Assembly (NCBI GenBank): GCA_019930625.1
Contig: CP082844.1
Coordinates: 2,108,001 to 2,172,000 of the forward strand
Direction: 5' to 3'
DNA length: 64,000 nt
DNA from: Nocardia asteroides
Lineage (GTDB): Bacteria; Actinomycetota; Actinomycetes; Mycobacteriales; Mycobacteriaceae
Part shown: one piece after another, positions 38,002 through 46,478 of the stretch
Position numbering within the stretch: position 1 is the stretch's first letter
Layout: every line of letters begins with the position of its first letter
Translations under genes and position numbers: made by a program
The notes under the pieces: generated by a model
What the model saw: the letters and a program-made list of their open reading frames with translations, nothing else
Database searches by the model: none
What the model was told of the DNA's origin: nothing

Positions 38002-38493
38002 TCAGCAGGCGATGGTCAGCTTCGCGCGGCGCGACGCGGTGGCGGCGCGTACGGCCGCGGCGATCGCGACGACCGGCGGCACCCAACGGGCCTCGGCGGG
38101 CGACACGCCCCAGCAGGCCGAACCGACCGAGAGCTGGGTGGGCGGCAGCGGGATGCCCGCGCCGTCGGTGTACACGGTGGCGCCGGCCTCGCGCAGCGCC
38201 TGCAACGCCATCTCGGCCTTGCGGACGCCGGTGACGAGGTGGATCTCGCGTCGCTCCGAGCCGGGAATCTCGATCACCGCGCCGGAGAGGTTGTTCGCCC
38301 GCAGAAAGCGGCGGACCTCGCCGGCCAGTTCGCCGGAGACCTCGATGCCGGACAGGTCGTCGTCGGTGATCAGGCTCAGACCGTTGGCCGTTTCGGCGAC
38401 CGTCCACCCGCGCTGGTTGTAGTCCTGCGCAGCGGCGGTCAGCTCGGCCGCCGTGACGGAAGTCGGAAACGTGGTGCGCACTGTCTTCTCCAT
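38002..38493 (-). CDS. Hypothetical protein
   Basis: About 163 residues. N-terminal half is charged and helical (TAAELTAAAQDYNQRGWTVA, then DLSGIEVSGELAGEVRRFLR); the middle has IPGSERREIHLVTGVRKAEM and the C-terminus is Ala-rich with one moderately hydrophobic stretch PPVVAIAAAVRAATA. No recognised family. The ATG at 38493 is chosen over an in-frame ATG at 38520; neither has a strong ribosome site. Stands alone, followed by a double hairpin. Confidence 0.65.
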   Translation of the reverse strand: MEKTVRTTFPTSVTAAELTAAAQDYNQRGWTVAETANGLSLITDDDLSGIEVSGELAGEVRRFLRANNLSGAVIEIPGSERREIHLVTGVRKAEMALQALREAGATVYTDGAGIPLPPTQLSVGSACWGVSPAEARWVPPVVAIAAAVRAATASRRAKLTIAC

Positions 38494-38810
38494 TCCCCGG
38501 TAGATCTCTGGGTCCTGCATTCATGGGTCGTATCGGCGGGGGCCGCCGCGAGCGTTACGCGATCTTCGGAAGAATTTCCGGAGTGTCGCCTACGTCTCAT
38601 TTCCGAGGGGGTTCGTCCGCGTGCGGCCGGGCATTTCGAGGTGGCTCGCAATGGCTGCCACGCAGCTGGTTTCGGCCGCGAGCCTGACCGCTCGCTGTGC
38701 CGGAGCTGCGAGGCTGCTGTGGATGGTGTGATTGATGTTTCCGTGCGGGAGTTCCCGGTTCCGTGCGTTCCCGGCTGGATCCGGTCGCCTCGGGCGAGGA
38801 GGATTCCGGC

Positions 38811-39044
38811 ATGAGCGTCAGGCCCGGAGGCGGTAGTTCACGTGACCACGGAGGGCCCGCGCATGCCGAGGAGGACACAGCATGAGCGTCAGGCCCGGAG
38901 GCGGTAGTTCACGTCACCACGGAGGGCCCGCGCATGCCGAGGAAGACACAGCATGAGCGTCAGGCCCGGAGGCGGTAGTTCACGTGACCACGGAGGGCCC
39001 GCGCATGCCGAGGAAGACCCAGCATGAGCGTCAGGCCCGGAGGA
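38811..39044 (+). repeat. 71-bp tandem repeat, MIRU-like, with ATGA-coupled mini-ORFs
   Basis: Three full 71-bp units (38811, 38882, 38953) and a fourth partial one from 39024. Each unit starts with ATGAGCGTCAGGCCCGGAGG and ends with a GAGGA(A/G)GAC ribosome-site-like stretch. Each complete unit encodes a 24-residue peptide (MSVRPGGGSS... to ...EDTA or EDPA), and its TGA overlaps the ATG of the next unit as ATGA. The last, partial unit runs in frame into the DUF4282 gene. Units differ by only 1-3 bases. The sequence is clearly related to the element at 57376-57491. This arrangement is that of mycobacterial interspersed repetitive units. Confidence 0.85.
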
Positions 39045-39056
39045 GGAGGACACGAG

Positions 39057-39635
39057 ATGAGTGACGAATCCGACGGCATCGGTGCGCCCGTCGAGGGCCA
39101 GGCGGCGGACGCGGCGGAGTTCGAGGCCGAATCGCGCTGGCTCGCGTGGAAGGAGTCGGCGGCCGAGCGGCGGTCGGGGGCCGCCGCCGACGAAGAGGAG
39201 CACCCCGAGCCGTTCCGCAGCCCGCGCGCGTTCGTGCAGTGGAGCTCCGCGGCCGCGCGCGCCTTGGTGGACGTGCAGTTCCACCGCCCGGCGACCCGCA
39301 CGCTCTTGCCGCTGGCCTACATCCTGGGGCTGGTGTTCGCCTTCGCCGTCCCCATCACGCTGACGGTTTCGGCGTGGCGGGTGTCCGCGGTGCTCGGCGT
39401 GCTCGCGGCGGTGCTCGGCGTGCCGCTCGGCCTGACCATCGCGGCCGCCGTCCGGCTGATGCTCGAGTTCCTGGTGAACGCCTCCCGCCTGGCGACCAGG
39501 GTGGAGCACATCAGCGAGCTGGCCGATGATCTGTTCCAGGCGTTGTCGGACGTGGCCGAGCCGGTCAACCAGTTGTCCGAAGACGTTCGGGCGGTGCAGT
39601 TCTGGCGCTTCCGCAAGCGAAACCCGCGCAGGTAG
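39057..39635 (+). CDS. DUF4282 membrane protein
   Basis: A 192-residue protein. An acidic N-terminal part is followed by a DUF4282-like domain: ARALVDVQFHRPATRTLLPL starts it, then two TM helices (LAYILGLVFAFAVPITLTV and VLGVLAAVLGVPLGLTIAAA) and a C-terminal helical region EHISELADDLFQALSDVAEP. Function unknown. ATG 39057 has AGGAGGAGGA 7 bases upstream; the ATG of the last repeat unit at 39024 is in frame and would add MSVRPGGGGHE. The 71-bp repeat array lies directly in front, so initiation may depend on it. Confidence 0.78.
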   Translation: MSDESDGIGAPVEGQAADAAEFEAESRWLAWKESAAERRSGAAADEEEHPEPFRSPRAFVQWSSAAARALVDVQFHRPATRTLLPLAYILGLVFAFAVPITLTVSAWRVSAVLGVLAAVLGVPLGLTIAAAVRLMLEFLVNASRLATRVEHISELADDLFQALSDVAEPVNQLSEDVRAVQFWRFRKRNPRR

Positions 39636-39844
39636 GGGACGAAAACGCGCCGTCCGGAAGTGTTTTGACTCGCTGGAGACAACGACCTAGCTGAGACACG
39701 CACAGTGACCAGCGTGAGTTTCACTGTCGACAATGCTGTTCGGATACCCGGCACATCCACCGTGGGTGTCCGGGAGGGTGGGTCGCGTCGCAGACCGGGC
39801 ATGGTTCACGGTGCGGCCGGACAAGGGCGAAACAGGGGGGAAGC

Positions 39845-40720
39845 ATGGCTTTACCGCAAGGGACGACCGGTTCGACCATGCCGAGGCGGCAGCTCGGCAG
39901 GCAACTACGCGATCTGCGCAATCGGGCCGGGATGACCACTCGGGTGGCCGCGCAGCAGCTGGAATGGTCGGAGGCGAAGATCTGGCGGATCGAGACCGGG
40001 CAGACCTCGCTGCGCGGCCTCGATGTCGAGGCGATGTGCAAGGTCTACGGCGCGCCGCCCGAACTGCTCGAACCGCTGCGCGCGTTGGCTCGCGACACGA
40101 AGGCCAAGGGATGGTGGACCTCCTTCGGCGACGTGATCCCGGAGGGCTTCGACGTCTACATCGGGCTGGAAGAGGCGGCCACCAGGCTGTTCACCTACGA
40201 GAACGAACTCGTCCCCGGCCTGCTGCAGACCGAGGGCTACACCCGCGCGGTGTTCGCGGCGGCGTATCCGGAGTTGTCCGCCGACGAGATCGACCGCAGG
40301 GTGGGGTTACGCCGGGCCCGGCAAGCACTGGTCACCCGCTCCGACGCGCCACTGCGCCTGGACGCGCTGATCGATGAGGCGGTGCTGCTACGGCGCATCG
40401 GCGACCCGGCGGTCGCCGCCGAGCAGCTCGACCACCTGCTCCGCATGGGCGAGTTGCCGAACATCCGGATCCGGCTGGTGCCGATGGACTGTGGCTATCA
40501 CCACGGCTTGACCTCAGGCCGATTCGTCTTGTTGCAGTTCCCCGGAGTGCGTTCCGGCGAGCCGCCCGAACCGCCGGTGGTGTACGTCGAGGCGTTCACC
40601 GGGCCGGTGTATGTGGACAAAGAGCCTGAGATCGCGCGTTTCCGCAGGGCATTCGCGAGTATCGAGGCGGCGGCGGTCGACGCTCGCGCGGGCATCGAGA
40701 AGGCACGCGCGTCGCTGTGA
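39845..40720 (+). CDS. XRE-family regulator with DUF5753 domain (second copy)
   Basis: A 291-residue protein. HTH segment LGRQLRDLRNRAGMTTRVAA and KIWRIETGQTSLRG, then DUF5753 with WWTSFGDVIPEGFDVYIGLE, LVPGLLQTEGYTRAVFA, LPNIRIRLVPMDCGYHHG and PPVVYVEAFTGPVYVDKEPE. Unlike the copy at 31976 it has no DUF397 gene following; the convergent MarR gene comes next. A G-rich site GGGGGGAA precedes the ATG. Targets unknown. Confidence 0.88.
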   Translation: MALPQGTTGSTMPRRQLGRQLRDLRNRAGMTTRVAAQQLEWSEAKIWRIETGQTSLRGLDVEAMCKVYGAPPELLEPLRALARDTKAKGWWTSFGDVIPEGFDVYIGLEEAATRLFTYENELVPGLLQTEGYTRAVFAAAYPELSADEIDRRVGLRRARQALVTRSDAPLRLDALIDEAVLLRRIGDPAVAAEQLDHLLRMGELPNIRIRLVPMDCGYHHGLTSGRFVLLQFPGVRSGEPPEPPVVYVEAFTGPVYVDKEPEIARFRRAFASIEAAAVDARAGIEKARASL

Positions 40721-40743
40721 ACCGGACCTCTATCCGGCGCTGA

Positions 40744-41172
40744 TCAGCACTTCGGCGGGCCCGGCAGATCCCAGGTATCGCTCAGCACGGCCCGGTGGGT
40801 GGGCAGGGCCTGTTCATAGACCTCGCGGCCCTTCTCGGTGAGGCAGACGAACACGGCGCGACGGTCTTGCGCGCACATGGTGCGCCGGACGAGACCGTCG
40901 CGCTCCAATCGGGCGACGGCCCGCGACAGCGCGCTCTGGCTGAGGTGGATGTCGCCGGCCAGATCGCTCATCCGGTAATCGCCGCAGTTCGCGTCGACCA
41001 GCCGATCCAGAGTCTCGAATTCGCTCAGCCCGATGGAATGACCGTTCTGCAGCGCCTTCTCGAGCGCGCAACTCACCGCCGCGTGCCGGTCGAGCAGCTC
41101 CCGCCACTCCCCAACCAGCCCGGTGGGCGCGGCAGCGCCCCGGGCCGTTTTCACGGTGGTCGGCTTCGACAT
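40744..41172 (-). CDS. MarR-family transcriptional regulator
   Basis: A 142-residue winged-helix protein: LSEFETLDRLVDANCGDYRM, then DLAGDIHLSQSALSRAVARL as the recognition helix and DGLVRRTMCAQDRRAVFVCL with LTEKGREVYEQALPTH as wing and dimer helix. Divergent from an MFS efflux gene, the common repressor-pump layout. No ribosome site; TAAGAT lies 6 bases before the ATG, so the transcript may be leaderless. Two similar palindromes lie in the 85-base intergenic region. Confidence 0.9.
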   Translation of the reverse strand: MSKPTTVKTARGAAAPTGLVGEWRELLDRHAAVSCALEKALQNGHSIGLSEFETLDRLVDANCGDYRMSDLAGDIHLSQSALSRAVARLERDGLVRRTMCAQDRRAVFVCLTEKGREVYEQALPTHRAVLSDTWDLPGPPKC

Positions 41173-41178
41173 GGCCCC

Positions 41179-41207
41179 ATCTTAGTGGGCACGCCATGTT
41201 CATGCAA
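41179..41207 (-). promoter_or_regulatory. Promoter of the marR-type gene (leaderless)
   Basis: On the minus strand TTGCAT (41207-41202), a 17-base spacer, TAAGAT (41184-41179), then 6 bases to the ATG at 41172. The -35 box is inside the palindrome at 41202-41213. Confidence 0.55.
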
Positions 41208-41213
41208 CTGCAT
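41202..41213. promoter_or_regulatory. Candidate MarR operator 1
   Basis: ATGCAACTGCAT: arms ATGCA/TGCAT around two bases. It covers the -35 box of the marR-type gene and is 30 bases, about three helical turns, from operator 2. Confidence 0.55.
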
Positions 41214-41221
41214 CTTATGTG

Positions 41222-41250
41222 TTGGCATTTAATGCGCACGCATGTAATCT
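41222..41250 (+). promoter_or_regulatory. Promoter of the MFS gene (leaderless)
   Basis: TTGGCA (41222-41227), 17-base spacer, TAATCT (41245-41250), then 7 bases to the ATG at 41258. No ribosome site is present. Operator 2 lies in the spacer. Confidence 0.6.
41232..41243. promoter_or_regulatory. Candidate MarR operator 2
   Basis: ATGCGCACGCAT: arms ATGCG/CGCAT around two bases, located between the -35 and -10 boxes of the MFS promoter, where repressor binding would block transcription. Confidence 0.55.
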
Positions 41251-41257
41251 TCCCCGC

Positions 41258-42724
41258 ATGACTTCACCGGCAACGCTCTCGGCCGCGCAGGCGACCGATC
41301 CGACCAGATGGTCAGCCCGGCTTTGGGGCATGCTGATCACGCTGTGCATCGTGCTGTTCCTCGACGGCCTCGACGTTTCGATGATCGGCGTCGCCCTGCC
41401 GTCCATCGGCGCGGAACTCGATCTGTCCACGTCCACCCTGCAATGGCTGGTCAGCGGGTACGTGCTCGGTTACGGCGGTCTGCTGCTGCTCGGCGGCCGC
41501 ACCGCCGACCTGCTCGGGCGGCGCAAGATCTTCCTGATCGCGCTCGCGGTCTTCGCGGTCGCGTCGCTGGCAGGCGGTCTGGTCAGCTCCGGCCCGCTGC
41601 TGATCCTCACCCGCTTCATCAAGGGCCTCGCCGCCGCGTTCACCGCGCCCACCGGCCTGTCCATCATCACCACCAACTTCGCCGAAGGACCGGCCAGGAA
41701 CAAGGCGCTGTCCATCTACACGGTGTTCGGCGCGGGCGGCTACTCCATGGGCCTGCTGTTCGGCGGGCTGATGACCGGCGTCGGCTGGCGCTGGACGTTC
41801 CTGCTGCCGGTGCCGATCGCGGTCGCCGCGCTGGTCGCCGCCTACGTGCTGGTGCCCAAAGACAAGCCCGCCGAGGAAGGCGGACACGACCTGCTGGGGG
41901 CGCTGCTGTCCACCGCGGCCATGCTGCTGCTTGTCTACACGGTGGTGGCCGCGCCGGAAGCCGGATGGGCGTCGGCGCGCACCATCGGCTCGTTCCTCGC
42001 GGTCGTCGCGCTCTTCGCCGGATTCGTCGCGGTGGAGAAGCGGGTGCGCTACCCGCTGGTGCGCCTCGGGATCCTGCGCAAGTCCTCGCTGGTCCGCGCC
42101 AGTCTCGCGATCGTCGCGGTGGCGGGCTCCTACTTCAGCTGGCAGTTCATCGTCACCCTCTACATGCAGGACACCCTCGGCTGGTCGCCGCTGAAGCTGG
42201 CGATGGCGCTGCTCCCGGTCGGTCTGCTGGTCGTGCTGTCGGCGTTCTTCTCCGACAAGCTCGTGGATCGTTTCGGCACCGGGCCGGTGATCGCGGTCAC
42301 CATGGTCGTGATGGCCGTCGGCTACCTGCTGTTCCTGCGGCTGGACACCGCGCCCTCCTACCTGACGATGCTGCTGCCCGCCGTGCTGCTCATCGGCATC
42401 GGCTGGGTCGGTTTCCCCGCCATCAACATCCAGGCCACCAACGGCATCGATGACGACGAGCAGGGCCTCGCGGCCGGGGTGTTGCAGACATCCATGCAGG
42501 TCGGCGCGGCCATCGTGCTGGCGGTGACCACCGCGATCATCGCCTCCGGCGCGCACGCCGACATCTCCGCCGCCGGGATGCTCGACACCTACCGCCCGGG
42601 CCTGGAGTTCGCCGCGGGCGTGTCCATCGTCGGCGCGCTCGTCGCCCTGCTCGCCTTCACGCCGCGGTCGCGCGGCCGGGAGCGGGCGGCGGAGGAGACG
42701 AAGGAGCTGGAACTCGTCAGCTGA
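41258..42724 (+). CDS. MFS transporter, drug:H+ antiporter 2 (14-TM) type
   Basis: A 488-residue major-facilitator protein with about 14 TM helices. Motifs: LDVSMIGVALPSIGAELDLS in TM1 (motif D1-like), GGRTADLLGRRKIFLIAL as motif A, and FTAPTGLSIITTNF. This is the EmrB/QacA-like export family; the substrate is unknown. The divergent MarR regulator with two operators suggests induction by its substrate. The ATG at 41258 is chosen because a -10 box TAATCT lies 7 bases upstream; an upstream in-frame ATG at 41219 would sit inside the promoter. Confidence 0.9.
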   Translation: MTSPATLSAAQATDPTRWSARLWGMLITLCIVLFLDGLDVSMIGVALPSIGAELDLSTSTLQWLVSGYVLGYGGLLLLGGRTADLLGRRKIFLIALAVFAVASLAGGLVSSGPLLILTRFIKGLAAAFTAPTGLSIITTNFAEGPARNKALSIYTVFGAGGYSMGLLFGGLMTGVGWRWTFLLPVPIAVAALVAAYVLVPKDKPAEEGGHDLLGALLSTAAMLLLVYTVVAAPEAGWASARTIGSFLAVVALFAGFVAVEKRVRYPLVRLGILRKSSLVRASLAIVAVAGSYFSWQFIVTLYMQDTLGWSPLKLAMALLPVGLLVVLSAFFSDKLVDRFGTGPVIAVTMVVMAVGYLLFLRLDTAPSYLTMLLPAVLLIGIGWVGFPAINIQATNGIDDDEQGLAAGVLQTSMQVGAAIVLAVTTAIIASGAHADISAAGMLDTYRPGLEFAAGVSIVGALVALLAFTPRSRGRERAAEETKELELVS

Positions 42725-42737
42725 CCGTCGTACCGGT

Positions 42738-42777
42738 CGCCGAGCGCCGTCACCACACCGGGTGGCGGCGCTCGGCG
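42738..42777. terminator. Hairpin terminator between MFS and rmlC genes
   Basis: Perfect 12-bp inverted repeat (CGCCGAGCGCCG at 42738-42749, complement at 42766-42777), loop extended by a CACC/GGTG pair, between convergent genes. Confidence 0.75.
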
Positions 42778-42841
42778 CTGTCTCGCAGTCGCTCTGCCGG
42801 TGCGGGTTTCGACCGGCTATGTCCGCTGTGCCGTCAGCGGC

Positions 42842-43390
42842 TCAGGAAAATGGCGGCGCGACAGTGTCTTTCGCGGAGCGGACGAAGGTGAGTTCACGGC
42901 CGTCCCGCCCCACCCGCGGCCACTCGATGCTCAGCGTGGGATCGAACGCATCGATGTCGTGGTCGAACTCGGGCTGATATTCCAGGGAGCACAGGTAGGT
43001 GACCGTCGATCCGTCTTCCAGGGACAGGATCGCGTGGCCGAGTCCTTCGGACAGGAACACCGAGCGGCGGTCGACGTCGTCGAGCAGCACGCTGTCCCAG
43101 CGCCCGTAGGTCGGCGAGCCGCGGCGCAGATCCACGACCACGTCGAGGAACGCGCCGCGCACACAGGTCACGTACTTGGCCTGACCCGGCGGGTCCTCGG
43201 TGTAGTGGATGCCGCGCAGCACCCCGGCCGCCGACACCGAACAGTTCACCTGCCGCAGGTCGAACGGCCGCCCCGTCGCCTTCTCGAACTCCGAGGCCTT
43301 GAACCCTTCGAGGAACATGCCGCGATCGTCACCGTGCTGGCGCGGAGTGATCACCCACGCGCCGGGCACCGCGAGTTCCCGGAATTCCAT
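42842..43390 (-). CDS. rmlC: dTDP-4-dehydrorhamnose 3,5-epimerase RmlC
   Basis: A 182-residue cupin epimerase, third step of dTDP-L-rhamnose synthesis; rhamnose links galactan to peptidoglycan. RmlC landmarks: LAVPGAWVITPRQHGDDRGM, LRQVNCSVSAAGVLRGIHYT with the catalytic His, then VVVDLRRGSPTYGRWDSVLL and LSEGLGHAILSLEDGSTVTY. It ends earlier than M. tuberculosis RmlC (about 20 residues shorter). ATG 43390 aligns with the mycobacterial start; GTG 43396 would overlap the rmlA stop. Directly follows rmlA. Confidence 0.93.
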   Translation of the reverse strand: MEFRELAVPGAWVITPRQHGDDRGMFLEGFKASEFEKATGRPFDLRQVNCSVSAAGVLRGIHYTEDPPGQAKYVTCVRGAFLDVVVDLRRGSPTYGRWDSVLLDDVDRRSVFLSEGLGHAILSLEDGSTVTYLCSLEYQPEFDHDIDAFDPTLSIEWPRVGRDGRELTFVRSAKDTVAPPFS

Positions 43391-43392
43391 GC

Positions 43393-44265
43393 TCACCAGT
43401 CCCGTCCGCGTTCGAGCAGATCGAGCAGGTAGCGGCCGTAACCGGAACGGACCATCGGTTCGGCGAGCCTGCACAACTGATCGTCGTCTATGAAGCCCAT
43501 CCGCCAGGCCACCTCCTCGGGCACGCCGATCTTCAGGCCCTGCCGCTCCTCGATGGTGCGCACGTAATTGGCCGCGTCGAGCAGGGAATCGAAGGTGCCG
43601 GTGTCCAGCCAGGCGGTGCCGCGGGCGAGCACGTCCACACTCAGCCGATCCTGCTCCAGGTAGGCGCGATTGATGTCGGTGATCTCGTACTCGCCCCGCG
43701 CCGACGGACGTAGCGAACGGGCGATCTCCACCACGTCGTTGTCGTAGAAGTACAGGCCGGGAATGGCGTAGTTCGACCGCGGGACCTTCGGCTTCTCTTC
43801 GATCGACACCGCGCGTCCCTCGGTGAACTCCACGACGCCGTAGGCGGTCGGGTCGGACACCCAGTAGGCGAACACCGCGCCGCCGTCGATCCCGTGGAAG
43901 CGATTGAGACTGGTGCCCAGGCCGGGGCCGTGAAAGATGTTGTCGCCGAGTACCAACGCCGCGCAATCACCGCCGATGTGGTCGGCTCCGAGGACGAAGG
44001 CCCTGGCCAGGCCGTCCGGCTCCGGCTGGATGACGTAGCTCAGCGACAGCCCGAGCTGGGCGCCGTCGCCGAGCAGCCGCCGGAACGCCGCTGCGTCCTC
44101 GGGGGTGGTGATCACCAGGATGTCCCTGATCCCCGCGAGCATCAGCGTGGAAAGGGGGTAGTAGACCATCGGTTTGTCGTAGACCGGGACCAGCTGCTTG
44201 CTCACCCCGCGCGTGATCGGGTGCAACCGGGAGCCGGTGCCGCCCGCCAAGATGATTCCGCGCAT
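43393..44265 (-). CDS. rmlA: Glucose-1-phosphate thymidylyltransferase RmlA
   Basis: A 290-residue nucleotidyltransferase that makes dTDP-glucose from glucose-1-phosphate and dTTP. The signature is intact: [20 protein letters not shown] with [20 protein letters not shown], then [30 protein letters not shown] and [16 protein letters not shown]. First gene of an rmlA-rmlC pair. rmlB lies 2.5 kb away on the other strand and rmlD is not in this window. Confidence 0.96.
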   Translation of the reverse strand: MRGIILAGGTGSRLHPITRGVSKQLVPVYDKPMVYYPLSTLMLAGIRDILVITTPEDAAAFRRLLGDGAQLGLSLSYVIQPEPDGLARAFVLGADHIGGDCAALVLGDNIFHGPGLGTSLNRFHGIDGGAVFAYWVSDPTAYGVVEFTEGRAVSIEEKPKVPRSNYAIPGLYFYDNDVVEIARSLRPSARGEYEITDINRAYLEQDRLSVDVLARGTAWLDTGTFDSLLDAANYVRTIEERQGLKIGVPEEVAWRMGFIDDDQLCRLAEPMVRSGYGRYLLDLLERGRDW

Positions 44266-44493
44266 GCATGGAGTCTGCCAGTTTCACGGCGCCGGGATTC
44301 GGTGAGGTTCCGAGTAGTCCTCGATTCGGTCACGATCGTTTCGCTTCCGGGGGTATCGAGCGATTCTGTTGCGTAGGTCACGGTGCGCGTGGTGTTCTGA
44401 AAAGACACTGCGTGAGATGTCAGCGCCGACAGCTCGCTTGGGCGACCTCGGTCCGGTCGTGATTCGGCGCGCCAGTTGTTAGGTAGGTGCGCG

Positions 44494-45483
44494 ATGGCGA
44501 GCAGAGACGGCGAGCCCGGCGTGGTGATGAATCCAGAAGGCCCCAGCGCGCAATCGCGCTTGCTGCTGGCCGCCTGCATGGGCGTGGTGCGGCCGATGCT
44601 GCGGACGCTGCCGGTCACCAGGGCGACCATTCCGTTCGGCGCCGCCACGGTGGACGGGCTGGCGCGATTGCGTCCGCAGCCGCAGGGCATCGATCGAGAA
44701 CAGGTGACGCTGCACGGTCTGCGCTTGGAGATCCTTCGCCCGGCCGGTGCGGCGCGTGCGCTACGCCACGGCGCGGTGCTCTACATGCACGGCGGCGGCT
44801 TCGCGATCTGCAGTACCCGCAGCCACCGGCCGATCGCCGGGAGCCTGGCCCGCCGCACCGGGCTGCCGGTGATCAACGTCGAGTACCGCCAGTTGCCCGG
44901 CACGCGCATCACCCACTCGGTGCACGACTGCCTGGCCGCCTACCGCTGGCTGCTGCGCCATGGCGCGGATCCGGCGCGGATCGTCTTCGCGGGCGACTCG
45001 GCGGGCGGATACCTCACCTTCGCGACGGCGCTGCTGGCCCTGGAGTCGGGACTGCCCGCGCCGGCCGGGTTGGTCGGCCTGAGCCCGCTGCTCGACCTGG
45101 ACTACGCGGCGAAGCGGGACTACGTGAATGTTTCGCGAGACCCGTACATCCCGTTGTCGGCGTTGCAAGCGGTGGTGCGCATCGGCGCCGAGGTCGACGG
45201 GTTGCTCGATCCGAGTCTTTCGCCGGTCAACGCGACGCTGTCCGCGCTTCCGCCCGTGCTGCTGGTCGCGGCGGAGGACGAGGTGCTCCGGTTCGATTCC
45301 GAGTTGATGGCGCAGCGGCTCACCGCCGCGGGCGTGCCGAACGCGCTGGAGCTGTGGCGCGGCCAGGTCCACGCCTTCATGAGCATCGCGCCGGGCCTGC
45401 CGGAGAGCAGGGCGGCGTTGGCGCGGGTCTCGCGTTTCGTGCGGGCCCGCGTCGCGGACGACCAACAGGCACGAACGGCTTGA
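44494..45483 (+). CDS. Alpha/beta hydrolase, HSL (hormone-sensitive lipase) family
   Basis: A 329-residue esterase. Oxyanion motif HGGGF in AVLYMHGGGFAICSTRSHRP, nucleophile in GDSAGG (RIVFAGDSAGGYLTFATAL), an Asp in AAEDEVLRFDSELMAQRL and the His in WRGQVHAFMSIAP complete the triad. Members act on short- to medium-chain esters; the natural substrate is unknown. No signal peptide. ATG 44494 with AGGTAGG upstream is favoured; TTG 44476 and GTG 44521 are alternatives. Stands alone next to rmlA on the opposite strand. Confidence 0.87.
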   Translation: MASRDGEPGVVMNPEGPSAQSRLLLAACMGVVRPMLRTLPVTRATIPFGAATVDGLARLRPQPQGIDREQVTLHGLRLEILRPAGAARALRHGAVLYMHGGGFAICSTRSHRPIAGSLARRTGLPVINVEYRQLPGTRITHSVHDCLAAYRWLLRHGADPARIVFAGDSAGGYLTFATALLALESGLPAPAGLVGLSPLLDLDYAAKRDYVNVSRDPYIPLSALQAVVRIGAEVDGLLDPSLSPVNATLSALPPVLLVAAEDEVLRFDSELMAQRLTAAGVPNALELWRGQVHAFMSIAPGLPESRAALARVSRFVRARVADDQQARTA

Positions 45484-45697
45484 CCGTTCGGCCTTTCGAG
45501 GCGAGCCTCGCCCCGCATCGCGCCGGGACGGGGCTCGCGTCCTGTCCAGGGTGCGCCGTTCGGCGCGTGCGCCCAGGGCACTCTGGATTCGGATCGATGT
45601 TATCTGTTCTTGATAGTGCAGGTCAGCCCGGGGAAAATCAATAAGTTCCATTTTGTTCAGCGAGTGTTCACCTTCGGGCCAGCGATAGGAATAACGG

Positions 45698-45729
45698 AGC
45701 CCCGCCCGCGTGATAACGCGGACGGGGCT
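45698..45729. terminator. Hairpin terminator
   Basis: Inverted repeat 45698-45710 with 45717-45729, 13 pairs with one mismatch, loop TGATAA. Located downstream of the minus-strand secreted-protein gene and of the plus-strand esterase gene. Confidence 0.65.
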
Positions 45730-45767
45730 TCCGTTTTCGGATTCAGTTGTGTGCGTTCAGCCGATGC

Positions 45768-46478
45768 TTACTTGGTGGGCGTGAACGGCTGGTTGATCGT
45801 GGTGAAGTACTGGATCGCCGCACCGATCGCGACCGGGGCGGTGATCAGCAGCTGGCCCGCCAGGGTGCCGAGCGCGCCGATGGCGAGGATGCCGCCGAGG
45901 CAGCCGATGGCGGCGGCCGGGATGAACGGGCCGAACAGGCCGATGATGGTCGCCGAGGCAACGGTGGCGCCGGCGATGCCGCCGAGCACGCAACCGACGG
46001 CGCCGCCGCCGATGCCGCCGACCAGGGTGCCGATGGCGGCACCGGTGGAGATGGTGTCCTTCAAGCGGTTGAACGCGGCGACCTCACGGTCGTACTCGCT
46101 CTTCCACGGCGCCTTGTCCTCGAATGGGAGGGCGACCGGCTTGTAAGTCGCGTGCGCCAGGTCGAACTGCGGGGTCAGGGTGGCGGTGCGGTCCGCGATC
46201 TCGGCAGCGATCGGGAACTCGAACTCGTCCACCCGGAAGGTCAGCGGCATGCCGGTGAGGACATCACCGTTGGCGGCCTTGACCTTGAAGACACCATCCT
46301 CCACGACCATGGAACCGGCATCGGTCGAGATGATGGACTGGGTGTCGGTGGTCTGCGCGGTGAAGTTCACCGCGCCGTTTTCGGCTTCGGCGGCCGGAGC
46401 CGCGTTCACGGTGCCGGCGGTGACGCCGAGGGCCGCGATCAGCAGGGCCGACGTCGCGGCGAATTTCCTCATCAGCAT
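45768..46478 (-). CDS. Secreted or membrane-associated protein with glycine-zipper domain
   Basis: A 236-residue protein with a Sec signal (RKFAATSALLIAALGVTAG, cleavage near VNAAPA). A beta-rich part follows (FRVDEFEFPIAAEIADRTAT...). The C-terminal third is a long glycine-zipper-like hydrophobic region: IGTLVGGIGGGAVGCVLGGI then LFGPFIPAAAIGCLGGILAI, two or more helices with repeated GxxxG spacing. Similar proteins occur repeatedly in Nocardia and Rhodococcus; the function is not known to me. The zipper suggests oligomerisation in a membrane. ATG 46478 has GAGG about 10 bases upstream; ATG 46472 is an alternative. Confidence 0.75.
   Translation of the reverse strand: MLMRKFAATSALLIAALGVTAGTVNAAPAAEAENGAVNFTAQTTDTQSIISTDAGSMVVEDGVFKVKAANGDVLTGMPLTFRVDEFEFPIAAEIADRTATLTPQFDLAHATYKPVALPFEDKAPWKSEYDREVAAFNRLKDTISTGAAIGTLVGGIGGGAVGCVLGGIAGATVASATIIGLFGPFIPAAAIGCLGGILAIGALGTLAGQLLITAPVAIGAAIQYFTTINQPFTPTK

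Noticed and set aside
38811..39044. CRISPR array
   Set aside because: Units are contiguous direct repeats with no spacers, no internal dyad repeat and no cas genes; the coding overlaps explain it better.
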